64,000 nucleotides of DNA from DATFNI01 sp963787205 (GTDB taxonomy: Bacteria; Bacteroidota; Rhodothermia; Balneolales; DATFMH01). The translations under genes were made by a program, and so were the position numbers. The stretch's first letter is position 1. Every line of letters begins with the position of its first letter. The DNA is taken from positions 252,209 to 316,208 of the forward strand of contig CAWBCD010000006.1 of assembly GCA_963787205.1 (NCBI GenBank), given 5' to 3'. Below, piece after piece: positions 33,619-41,626 of this stretch. The notes beneath the pieces are model-generated. The model saw only the letters and a program-made list of their open reading frames with translations. It was not told the origin of the DNA and ran no database searches.

Positions 33619-35022
33619 ATGTATACAACTACCGTTGGACATACTTTTTTAGAAGAATTCAACCGAAGAAATGGGCTTCATCTAACGGCTAAGGAGTTTT
33701 TTGACAAAGAATTCTTTAAGATATTTTTTGACCATCCCAAATATTTAATGTGGGCTCAAAATTCTCCATTTGTTCAGGGCATATCAAAAAAGAAACCCTA
33801 CTTCGAACCGGAAGAGCGTATTGAAAAGTTAGATCAACTTCACGATAAAATCGAACGAGGAGAACGTGATGCCAGCATTGCCATTGGATATCCGGCTTCT
33901 GAAGTTAAGGAGTTTGCTACTACATCCGGTTTAGTAACGGATATTGACCTAACATTTGATGAAGATGAAATTTATTTATCCTGGATTGGTGGTGCGTTAA
34001 GTATCGGGGTATCCGGTGGGTATGCTCTTTTGTTCAACGATCCCGAAATCACCTATGCTACTTATGAAGGATGGAAAGAGTACAGGAAATTTCTGAATGA
34101 TGAGACATTATCCCTTTTACGACCCAATCAGGTGATAACATGGAACGGGCAATGGCTTACATATTATTTTGGCAGGAAATTTAGGAAGGATTTTAATTTT
34201 ACAGCTTTACAGACGTTCGGAATATTTAGTGCTGATGAGAAAAAAATGGAGGCCAATACTATTGAATGGTCACGTTTATTTTTCAGCCTTTCTAATCAGT
34301 TTCCAAATAGTACACTTACAGCGTATGCCTTTGGTTTGGGACAGACCAATAAAACCCTAGGTTTTTTCCCGTTTCATTTAAAAAGCGGGACAAGGCTTAT
34401 ACAGATCTATAAGCAATTATTCGGGGAAGAAACTTATTTACGTAAATCCAGCCAATTTGAAAGTCTGTATGGGAAACATATAAAAAGGGCTTGTGAGTTA
34501 GGTGCGATTGGACTACAGGCTTTGGAACCTAAATATTTGTCGAAATACTTTGCCGACCCCTCCAACATCAAATTGGCGAAACCGAATCTTTCTCCCAAAA
34601 AGAATGAATCGGAAAAAGAATATGAAGAACGACGATCCAGACTACTGGCAAAGGATGAAGAAAACCTTATCACATTTCAAACATATAAAACCTGGTTGAT
34701 TGCTATGATCTCAAAAAACAAGGAAGATATATCTGAATATACACAAGATGTTGCGGCCGCTTTGGTCAAATACCGGGAGGGCGCGAGAAAAAATGATCGC
34801 AAAAATTTGCTTGAGAAAAAGCTGTTTGCTGCTAAAATTAAAAACAACTTTTTAGAAGCCTTAATAGAGATAGTAAGTGATCGTGACGTTGAGATGGAAA
34901 CTGTTGAAGCTGTAAAAAAACTGCGTGATCAGGTCCATTTTATGAGCAACGAGGAGTTCACTTATTTTGCCCTGTTACTAAAATTCGATTACGCATACCA
35001 GGAAAGAAATTCACAAAACTAA
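33619..35022 (+). CDS. Large Cascade subunit (Cas8 candidate), unassigned subtype
   Basis: 467 residues, directly after cas3 and before cas7, where a Cas8-type large subunit is expected. It is helical-rich at both ends with a charged middle (SPKKNESEKEYEERR) and has no zinc-finger cysteines. No Cas8 signature that I know is plain. The C-terminal ~150 residues are almost all helix and could replace the separate small subunit, which is missing here. The call rests on context. It should recognise the PAM and hold Cas5 and Cas7. Confidence 0.55.
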   Translation: MYTTTVGHTFLEEFNRRNGLHLTAKEFFDKEFFKIFFDHPKYLMWAQNSPFVQGISKKKPYFEPEERIEKLDQLHDKIERGERDASIAIGYPASEVKEFATTSGLVTDIDLTFDEDEIYLSWIGGALSIGVSGGYALLFNDPEITYATYEGWKEYRKFLNDETLSLLRPNQVITWNGQWLTYYFGRKFRKDFNFTALQTFGIFSADEKKMEANTIEWSRLFFSLSNQFPNSTLTAYAFGLGQTNKTLGFFPFHLKSGTRLIQIYKQLFGEETYLRKSSQFESLYGKHIKRACELGAIGLQALEPKYLSKYFADPSNIKLAKPNLSPKKNESEKEYEERRSRLLAKDEENLITFQTYKTWLIAMISKNKEDISEYTQDVAAALVKYREGARKNDRKNLLEKKLFAAKIKNNFLEALIEIVSDRDVEMETVEAVKKLRDQVHFMSNEEFTYFALLLKFDYAYQERNSQN

Positions 35023-35034
35023 ATGGAGGTCCCA

Positions 35035-36093
35035 ATGTACACTATTTATATTCGCACTCTAAAAAAAGCCGACCACACCGTATTCTGTGTCCAGGATGGT
35101 CAGAAAACATATTACGATCCCCAATTTGGCAGAAGGGTCCCCTATTCTTCAGGCCAACAGGTAAAAAGATCATTGTTAGATTCATTGAATTCGATTCTAA
35201 ATACGCCAGGTTCTCCTACCACTTTTCTGTGGGATATAACTACGAAAGATGAGTTAAAAGAAGGTGAAGTGTATGGGACCTGTGACCCTTCATACGCTGA
35301 TCAGTTATTGGGTGGATGGATGAAAGCGGCCAAAGGCGGCAAGGACAGAACGTTGAAGAGAAGAAGTCCCTTGTCGATTTCGGCAATGCGTCCATTGCAT
35401 CCTTTATTAGCCGGAACAGACAGAGAAGATATCTCATTTGACAGAAGCGATCGCTCAAATAATGAGATCATTGTTCGAGATTCAAAGGGAAACGTTCTTA
35501 CTGATGAAGAAGTCGTTGCCACACTTGAAGGCAAAGATCGCAGTTTACGGAGAAAATGGATTCCAGATAATCGAAGAGCCACAGGGCTTTTTGTTCAGGA
35601 TATTGCTGTCGATTTAAGAAGACTCTTCTGCGTAACTTTAAATGAATTCGAACCGGAAATTACTTCAGATACAGAAACAAAGTTACGAGAGCAGGGATGG
35701 ATTGAATCGGAGAACATTTCCGGTCCATGTTTAGTTGCCCCGAAAGAAATACGTACTAAATGGATTGACGCGTTAGCCGAGGGAATTATTAAATGGCAAA
35801 TTACCTCCAACCAGGCCCGCACTTTTAGTTTGATGGAAACTCTCGCAGTAGCAATCAGCCAGAATCCTCAAAATGTTGCTGCTGCTATCCGGGCCAAACT
35901 TACGGACGATGAAAAGGCAAAACCTGTAATCGAAGAAGATTTAGATAATGCAGATATATTTGTTTCACTGTCTGCCTCTGGTAGCCTAATAACATCAACT
36001 GAGTCTATCGATGCGATGGATAAGGCCAAAGCCAAATTGGTGGAATTAATGAGCGGATTTGATTACGAGCACCAACTAGAAGCTACCACATGA
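35035..36093 (+). CDS. cas7: Cas7-family Cascade backbone protein
   Basis: About 352 residues from the ATG at 35035, which follows GGAGGT at 35025-35030; the ATG at 35023 lies inside that site. MYTIYIRTLKKADHTVF and GRRVPYSSGQQVKRSLLDSL fit the first strand and helix of Cas7 (DevR/Cst2 type), which polymerises along the crRNA spacer. The middle (ADQLLGGWMKAAKGG, LKRRSPLSISAMRPLHPLLAG, FDRSDRSNNE) has the positive, flexible look of the thumb region. The call is from position and the first strands; exact subtype is open. Confidence 0.65.
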   Translation: MYTIYIRTLKKADHTVFCVQDGQKTYYDPQFGRRVPYSSGQQVKRSLLDSLNSILNTPGSPTTFLWDITTKDELKEGEVYGTCDPSYADQLLGGWMKAAKGGKDRTLKRRSPLSISAMRPLHPLLAGTDREDISFDRSDRSNNEIIVRDSKGNVLTDEEVVATLEGKDRSLRRKWIPDNRRATGLFVQDIAVDLRRLFCVTLNEFEPEITSDTETKLREQGWIESENISGPCLVAPKEIRTKWIDALAEGIIKWQITSNQARTFSLMETLAVAISQNPQNVAAAIRAKLTDDEKAKPVIEEDLDNADIFVSLSASGSLITSTESIDAMDKAKAKLVELMSGFDYEHQLEATT

Positions 36094-36106
36094 GCCAATA
36101 TGTTTA

Positions 36107-36140
36107 AGACCTGACAGGTTTCCGAAAACCTGTCAGGTCT
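36107..36140. repeat. Hairpin element F (family CCTGACAGG)
   Basis: Perfect 15-bp arms AGACCTGACAGGTTT (36107-36121) and complement (36126-36140) with a CCGA loop, 14 bases after the cas7 stop and 35 bases before transposase gene 2. Confidence 0.85.
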
Positions 36141-36174
36141 GGCCTTTGCCTTTGCACCGAAACGGACCAGGACA

Positions 36175-36777
36175 ATGAGAGAGCGTTTTGAGCCGGACTG
36201 TTACTATCACGTCTTTAACCATGCGAACGGGAATGAGAACCTCTTCCGTTGCAAGGATAACTACCGCTATTTCTTAGAGAAGTACGCTACGTACATTCAA
36301 CCGGTAGCCAGAACGTTTTGCTATTGCTTGATGCCAAACCATTTTCATCTCTTGGTAGGAATAAGGAGTGAACAGGAATTGGTTCGCGATGTGAAAAACC
36401 TGACAGGTTTTGGAAACCTGTCAGGTTTGGTGGAACAACCATTCAGTAACTTTTTCAATTCGTATGCCAAATCGTTCAACAGGAAGTATCATCGAAAAGG
36501 GTCCTTGTTTAACAGGCCGTTCAAACGCAAGAAGATCGCATCCGATGATTACCTGACCAAAATCATCCATTATATTCATTACAATCCAGTTCATCACGGA
36601 TTTACCAAAAATATTGAAAATTGGCCTTACAGTTCATACAAGACAATATTCTCGGATAAACCTACATTGCTGTACCGCGAAACTGTCTTGCAATGGTTTG
36701 GCGGCAGAGAGGAATTCGTCCAATTTCATCAGCAAATACCGGACCTTGAAATTTCAAAAGCTTTCGAACCATGGTGA
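36175..36777 (+). CDS. REP-associated tyrosine transposase (Y1/HUH), copy 2
   Basis: 200 residues, similar to copy 1 throughout. EPDCYYHVFNHANGNENLF, the HUH motif MPNHFHLL, the likely catalytic tyrosine in YAKSFNRKYHRKGSLF, and KIIHYIHYNPVHHGF are present. The RPFKRKK basic stretch would bind DNA. It carries an in-frame hairpin from codon 74, whose arms have the sequence of the hairpins flanking this gene (F, H), not those flanking copy 1. Tandem 17-base repeats and hairpin H follow directly. Confidence 0.9.
   Translation: MRERFEPDCYYHVFNHANGNENLFRCKDNYRYFLEKYATYIQPVARTFCYCLMPNHFHLLVGIRSEQELVRDVKNLTGFGNLSGLVEQPFSNFFNSYAKSFNRKYHRKGSLFNRPFKRKKIASDDYLTKIIHYIHYNPVHHGFTKNIENWPYSSYKTIFSDKPTLLYRETVLQWFGGREEFVQFHQQIPDLEISKAFEPW
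36396..36428. repeat. Hairpin element G, inside transposase gene 2 (family CCTGACAGG)
   Basis: Perfect 15-bp arms (36396-36410, AAACCTGACAGGTTT; complement 36414-36428) with a TGG loop. Read in frame as KNLTGFGNLSGL; the second arm starts at base offset 239 of the gene, as in gene 1. Confidence 0.88.
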
Positions 36778-36784
36778 ACTCTGA

Positions 36785-36835
36785 AAAGACCTGAACAGCG
36801 TAAAGACCTGAACAGCGTAAAGACCTGAACAGCGT
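36785..36835. repeat. Three tandem copies of a 17-base unit before hairpin H
   Basis: AAAGACCTGAACAGCGT occurs three times in a row without change, and the next bases start hairpin H (AAAGACCTGACAGG). Each unit thus repeats the first bases of the hairpin arm. It looks like slippage or repeated copying at the element edge. Confidence 0.85.
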
Positions 36836-36837
36836 AA

Positions 36838-36871
36838 AGACCTGACAGGTTTTCGGAAACCTGTCAGGTCT
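36838..36871. repeat. Hairpin element H (family CCTGACAGG)
   Basis: Perfect 15-bp arms 36838-36852 and 36857-36871 with a TCGG loop. Element F and element H enclose transposase gene 2. Confidence 0.85.
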
Positions 36872-36958
36872 GGTATCTTAAATGTAACGTAGATTTCGTA
36901 ATAACCTACCCATTCAATCCATCAATGCTTTGAATCCCAATAATCATCCATAAATATT

Positions 36959-38365
36959 ATGAAACAAGAAACCGGACAAACAACAGACAAAGAAGTAAGC
37001 GAACTGCTTCGTCATATTGAGCCGGAAAAACTGGCACAATTTGTGTCTGAGTATGCTCACCGGAATGCCTCCTTCCGGAGTGAAATTTTTAAGCATTTTC
37101 GCCCGCAGGAACCCCAGGTGTCCCTTGATGATTATAGAAAAGAAGCTTCGGACTGTTTTGTATTTGACGGCTACGGTCGATACGGGCGGGGTTATAACTT
37201 TTACGAAGCGGCTTATATGGCCGGGGCCGCACTTTGTACCCTTCTGGAAAAGGGTAATTATCTTTTCACTCAAAATAATTACGAAGAAACTGCGGCGATT
37301 GCACAAAGCATTATTGAAGTTATACCGCGCAACTACGAACTGGTCGACGACTCGGACGGGGAGTTAGTTGTTGTGTTTAACGATGCAGTCGAATTGCTGC
37401 TGGCCATCGTTGGAGACGAAAAGGCAGATGAAGCCCTTAAAACAAAAATTTTTCACTGGGTATCAAAAGAAGTAAAGGAAGACATTTATTCTGATTATGG
37501 GTTTGATGAGATCGATTCGTTACTGATTCCTTATACCCAGGCATCCGGGCTGTTCAACGATGCGCTTGACCTTGCAGAAGAACGAATTCACCAGGCCACC
37601 GATGATTACCGGTTGGAAAGCGCGGTGATGAATAAAATACACCTGTTGCAGCAAAATGGTCTGACTTATGAAATGGAGGATACCATCAACCAGTACATGG
37701 AATTGCCGGGTATACGAAAAATGAAACTGACGGGTCTTCTTGAGCAAGACCGCTACTCAGAAGCCATTATGATTCTGAAGGAAGGGATTAACCTGGCCCA
37801 ACAGAAGAACCATCCCGGTACGGTAAGTGACTGGAAAGATCAACTGCTCGAAATTTACATCCTCTTAAAGGACCATAAAAACGTTGTGAAATCTGCTGAA
37901 GATCTTTTCTACAATGGCCGTGATGCGATGAAATATTATCACCTCCTGAAGAAAGAAACGGAACCGGAAAACTGGACAACCCGTTTGGAGGCACTGCTAT
38001 CCCGGAGAAAGAAGGATAGCCTGATGGGATTTCCGAACCACGTGCGGGCCCAAATATATATAGAAGAGGAGTATTGGGACCGCCTGCTGCATCTGGTGGA
38101 AAATGCCAGTATAGACGGGCTGCAAACCTATGAAAAATATTTAAAACCCCGTTTCCCCGGAGATTTAATGCACTTGTATATGCAGAAAATAACGGAATAT
38201 GCCGCGCACAACATGGGCCGCAACCATTACCGGTATGTGGCCGATATGTTAAAAAAGCTTCGCTCTTATCCTGATGGCAACCGCACAGTGGATCAATTGC
38301 TGGCAGAGTTCAAAATAAAGTACAAGGCCCGAAGAGCCATGATGGAGGAACTGAACGGGGTGTGA
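36959..38365 (+). CDS. Helical-repeat protein of unknown function within the CRISPR island
   Basis: 468 residues, nearly all helix. The first ~45 residues (VSELLRHIEPEKLAQFVSEYAHRN, FRSEIFKHF) recall the region that follows the SWIM zinc finger in SWIM proteins, but there is no zinc finger here. The rest consists of TPR-like pairs (MEDTINQYMELPGIRKMKLTGLLEQDRYSEAIMILKEGINLAQ). It could be a scaffold. It lies after the interference module, on the same strand, about 180 bases behind transposase 2, and hairpin I follows its stop. No catalytic motif was seen. Confidence 0.65.
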   Translation: MKQETGQTTDKEVSELLRHIEPEKLAQFVSEYAHRNASFRSEIFKHFRPQEPQVSLDDYRKEASDCFVFDGYGRYGRGYNFYEAAYMAGAALCTLLEKGNYLFTQNNYEETAAIAQSIIEVIPRNYELVDDSDGELVVVFNDAVELLLAIVGDEKADEALKTKIFHWVSKEVKEDIYSDYGFDEIDSLLIPYTQASGLFNDALDLAEERIHQATDDYRLESAVMNKIHLLQQNGLTYEMEDTINQYMELPGIRKMKLTGLLEQDRYSEAIMILKEGINLAQQKNHPGTVSDWKDQLLEIYILLKDHKNVVKSAEDLFYNGRDAMKYYHLLKKETEPENWTTRLEALLSRRKKDSLMGFPNHVRAQIYIEEEYWDRLLHLVENASIDGLQTYEKYLKPRFPGDLMHLYMQKITEYAAHNMGRNHYRYVADMLKKLRSYPDGNRTVDQLLAEFKIKYKARRAMMEELNGV

Positions 38366-38408
38366 AAGTTCGTCAGTTCATCAACCCATTACCAGATCGA
38401 AATTCCTG

Positions 38409-38448
38409 ATCAGACCCGCAAGGTTTTCGGAAACCTTGCGGGTCTGAT
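38409..38448. repeat. Hairpin element I (family CCCGCAAGG)
   Basis: Perfect 18-bp arms 38409-38426 and 38431-38448 with a TCGG loop. It lies exactly between two convergent genes and touches the stop of the minus-strand one, so it may end transcription from both sides. Confidence 0.85.
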
Positions 38449-39650
38449 TACATTCGTTCTATCTTTTTCATCACCTGTTCGGTTAAATCGACGGCCGTAT
38501 GATAATCGATACCTGCCTCTTCGGCCATTTTACGGATATCCGGTTTGATGCCGCTATTTCTGGCATCCATTAGCAACCTGAGATAGCGATTCAATCCATC
38601 CAGAGATTCATTACCATCATCTTTCGGTACAAAGAAGTCATCAAAAGGATTGATTTTTATTTCCTGTTTCAAAATATCCGATGCCGTCTTGAGCATCGCG
38701 GGACTGACCGCATCCATTGGTTCAGACGGTAAATCATATCCACCATTGTTAACGGCTTCCACGAGTTTCTCGAATCCCAGTCTTGTCATTGCTGTTAGGT
38801 GAAGAGTCGCTTCTTCTTCATCATAATAAGCAACGGCAAAGTGGGGAAATCCATCCCAATCTTTCAATTTCATCCGGTACAGGTTGTTCGTGTACTCAAT
38901 TAAGAACGAGTCGTTGAAAGGTTCAGAGCTGAGATCTTCATCAATATATCTGGCGGCATAGTGTTTAATGAGGTGAGTTTTGTGCAGTACAAACGGATAC
39001 TCTGCCCCAGAATATAGCATCGAATAGGGAAGGGGATTCAGTTCAATGTGTTCTGCAATGTCGGCGTCACTTTCAAGATCGGGAGCCATTTCCCTGGCAA
39101 AAAACGTAATATCCTGCCGGTCGAAAGATTTAAAATATACGATGGCCCCATAAGTCTGCATACACATTCCGTCGGAACCGATCAGCAAGAACCAGGTCTG
39201 GACATCGGGTATTTCCAAAAGTATATCCGACATGCCACCGGAGTAAAGAAGGTATTCTTCATCCGTAAACAGATCGTGCATGGTGTAGAAATCAGGATGC
39301 GGATTGTCCAACACCTCGCAAAACGAATATCGCCAGGGATGATCTTTCCCGAGTTTCAGATACTCCAGTTCATCATCGCTTCGCAAATTTATTTCCGAAT
39401 GATTCAGATACTTGCGAACCAATCCGCCTTGTTTAAAGATTTCATGTGCGATGAATTGCGTTTCCAAAAATCCCTTCCATCCTTTAGGCATTACGGAAAC
39501 GATATGTCTGTAGGGCCTGACTGCCCGCTCAAATTTCCTGTCCAGCCGGTCCTTTGCCGCGGCATAGTAAATCAGGAATTGATCCACCAGCTCCGATGTT
39601 ATGCTGTGGTTTTGTTCTGCGTTCGTTTTGATTTTATCGAAGGAATTCAT
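38448..39650 (-). CDS. Protein of unknown function within the CRISPR island
   Basis: 400 residues from the ATG at 39650 (MNSFDKIKTN). A longer frame up to 39908 exists but its extra 86 residues look non-coding (many Cys, Pro and Leu runs) and overlap the PIN gene, so the shorter start is used. The centre (LLYSGGMSDILLEIPDVQTWFLLIGSDGMC, TYGAIVYFKS) is beta-rich, and the C-terminus (IRKMAEEAGIDYHTAVDLTEQVMKKI) is helical and could bind nucleic acid or a partner. I do not recognise a family. It is the only gene of the island on the minus strand. Confidence 0.65.
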   Translation of the reverse strand: MNSFDKIKTNAEQNHSITSELVDQFLIYYAAAKDRLDRKFERAVRPYRHIVSVMPKGWKGFLETQFIAHEIFKQGGLVRKYLNHSEINLRSDDELEYLKLGKDHPWRYSFCEVLDNPHPDFYTMHDLFTDEEYLLYSGGMSDILLEIPDVQTWFLLIGSDGMCMQTYGAIVYFKSFDRQDITFFAREMAPDLESDADIAEHIELNPLPYSMLYSGAEYPFVLHKTHLIKHYAARYIDEDLSSEPFNDSFLIEYTNNLYRMKLKDWDGFPHFAVAYYDEEEATLHLTAMTRLGFEKLVEAVNNGGYDLPSEPMDAVSPAMLKTASDILKQEIKINPFDDFFVPKDDGNESLDGLNRYLRLLMDARNSGIKPDIRKMAEEAGIDYHTAVDLTEQVMKKIERM

Positions 39651-39823
39651 TTTGGCCGGGTTGATTTGGACCTTTGGGAGGGTTTTGCGAAGCCTTCCTT
39701 TAATCAGTTTAGGTAAAATATGATAATCATAAGGAAGAAGTAAAAGGATCTGTAAATGACGATAGTTTTGAGGCCCCGGTCCGTAACAGCTCCACTTCTG
39801 ATGCACCGAGGGAAGTACTTTAA

Positions 39824-40216
39824 ATGTATTTCCTGGATACAAATATCTGCATCTATTTTTTGAAGGGCAGCTTTGTTTCCATCCGGGATCATCTGTTACA
39901 AATACCACCCAACCAAATCAGGATTCCGGTTATTGTTCATTCCGAGCTTTTATATGGCTTTTATAAAAGCAACCGAAAGAGTGAATACCTGCAAAAACTT
40001 CAGGCCTTTCTTAAACCATTTGAAATTGTGGATTACCGGAGCCATATGTCTGAAACGTACGCCGAAATCAGAACAGCCTGCGAAGCGCGTGGACATTCTA
40101 TTGGTCCAAATGACCTGCTGATCGCAACGGTAACGGTCGCAAACAATGGGACCCTGGTCACCCGGAATACGAAAGAATTCAGTCGCATTCCGGGTTTAAG
40201 ACTTATCGAATGGTAA
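39824..40216 (+). CDS. VapC-type PIN-domain ribonuclease
   Basis: 130 residues. The PIN fold motifs are all visible: FLDTNICIYFL (D5), VHSELLYGF (Glu) and GPNDLLIAT (Asp), together with a NTKEFSRIPGL C-terminus. VapC toxins cut tRNA or rRNA. Its ATG follows directly on a TAA stop of a short upstream frame (ending PREVL), the usual arrangement for a coupled antitoxin, but that frame has only about 37 codons after an in-frame stop and no start, so an intact antitoxin is not present. Confidence 0.88.
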   Translation: MYFLDTNICIYFLKGSFVSIRDHLLQIPPNQIRIPVIVHSELLYGFYKSNRKSEYLQKLQAFLKPFEIVDYRSHMSETYAEIRTACEARGHSIGPNDLLIATVTVANNGTLVTRNTKEFSRIPGLRLIEW

Positions 40217-40402
40217 TCATAAAACGCTGATCCTGGAGTCCCTGCTTGAACTCCTTCCACTTGAAACGAACAGAAGAGTCGTAATCATAAATCTCCATCC
40301 GGATCTCCAAAATCCCTGTCGTTTTTCAGTAAATTATTTGTAGTTTCGTGTTTAGAATACACCGGATCATAATCTTATTAATCGTTTAAAAACAACATTC
40401 AA

Positions 40403-41449
40403 ATGGCTGCAGCAAAGAAGATAAACACCAAAAGCACTAAGGCAGAGATTCTGGAAGCTTACAAGGAACTGCAGGAACAATTAAAGGCTGAAGAAAACAA
40501 GGATCCCCAGCAGGAGAAAGCTGAAAAAGAGAAGGCAGAGGTCCGGAAAGAAGCAGACTCCATGTCACCGCAGAAAATTGTAAAGGGATTGGCCGACATC
40601 AAACTGGAAATAGGCGGCGCATTCGACACCGTGGAAGAGGCACTGCTGGGTGAATTTAAGAAGCTGGAGCAACTGAAGAAGGCCGTGGAGTATGAAGAAG
40701 CCCATTTGGAAGATGCCTATGGCATCAAAACCAATGCGGACAGCCTGGCGGTGCTCCTGCGGGCCAACCAGCAGAAACGGGAGGATTTTGAAAAGGAGAT
40801 GGAAGAAAAGAATACCTCCTTTGATCAGGTGATGAAAGAAACACGCCAGCAGTGGGAAAAGGAGCAGAAGGAGCGGCAGCAGCAATTGAAAGAAGAAGAG
40901 GAGTTTACGAAGCGGAATCGCAAGCGCGAGGAAGAGGAGTACAAATACAACCTCACCATAACGCGGAAAAAAGAAGAAGATGATTACAACGCCCGAAAAG
41001 CGGCATTGGAAAATGAACTGGTCCAAAAGAAGCAAACTGTGGAAAAGGATCTTGCGGAGAGGGAAAAAGTCATAGCAGAACAGGAGATCGAATTTAACGA
41101 ATTGAAAAAGAAGGTGAAGGCGTTTCCGGCCGAACTGGAAAAAGCAGTCGCCAGTGCCCATAAGGAGACTGAAAAAGAACTGAATACGCGGTTTGAATAT
41201 GAAAAGAATTTGGCAGATAAAGAGATGCAGAGCGAGGTCAGACTTCTGAAACAGACGATTTCGTCCCTGGAAAATAAGATCAAGGAGCAAGAATCACTGA
41301 TTAAACAATTGAACGAAAAGACCAATGTAGCCGGCGAACAAGTTCAGACCATCGCGTTAAAGGCCCTTGAGGGAGCGGCTACCGGCCGGTATTCGCCGGA
41401 ACGATATTTAACGGAAAAGCGGGATGAAAAAAATCAGAAGGCTGACTAA
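40403..41449 (+). CDS. Coiled-coil protein of unknown function
   Basis: 348 residues, with an unstructured basic N-terminus (AAAKKINTKSTKAEI) and then an almost unbroken coiled coil from about residue 80 to 320, rich in Lys, Glu and Gln (KEEEEFTKRNRKREEEEYKYNL). No nucleotide-binding head was seen, so it is not an SMC ATPase. It lies on the same strand ahead of cas4, with hairpin J in the gap, and could be an accessory or passenger gene. Coiled coils make chance similarity to many proteins. Confidence 0.65.
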   Translation: MAAAKKINTKSTKAEILEAYKELQEQLKAEENKDPQQEKAEKEKAEVRKEADSMSPQKIVKGLADIKLEIGGAFDTVEEALLGEFKKLEQLKKAVEYEEAHLEDAYGIKTNADSLAVLLRANQQKREDFEKEMEEKNTSFDQVMKETRQQWEKEQKERQQQLKEEEEFTKRNRKREEEEYKYNLTITRKKEEDDYNARKAALENELVQKKQTVEKDLAEREKVIAEQEIEFNELKKKVKAFPAELEKAVASAHKETEKELNTRFEYEKNLADKEMQSEVRLLKQTISSLENKIKEQESLIKQLNEKTNVAGEQVQTIALKALEGAATGRYSPERYLTEKRDEKNQKAD

Positions 41450-41509
41450 TACTATCGGACAAGATCACTTGTTGTTGTTGTCATTTTCATTTTGCCTCTG
41501 ACCCGGGTA

Positions 41510-41542
41510 AGACCTGACAGGATTTGGAAACCGGTCAGGTCT
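41510..41542. repeat. Degenerate hairpin element J (family CCTGACAGG)
   Basis: 15-bp arms 41510-41524 and 41528-41542 with two mismatched pairs and a TGG loop. It is the last hairpin toward cas4 and the most eroded. Confidence 0.7.
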
Positions 41543-41626
41543 GGCGCACGAATAAAGAATTCTCCCCTCTATACGATAACTGTTTGTACCATTTAGAATT
41601 AGAGAGTTCATAAATAAGGGGAATAC

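Noticed and set aside
39651..39908. 86-residue N-terminal extension of the minus-strand unknown protein
   Set aside because: It has non-coding character and overlaps the start of the PIN gene; the ATG at 39650 gives a cleaner protein.
40565..41290. Long minus-strand frame opposite the coiled-coil gene
   Set aside because: It is a shadow of Lys/Glu-rich codons (Phe/Leu runs) and has no features of its own.
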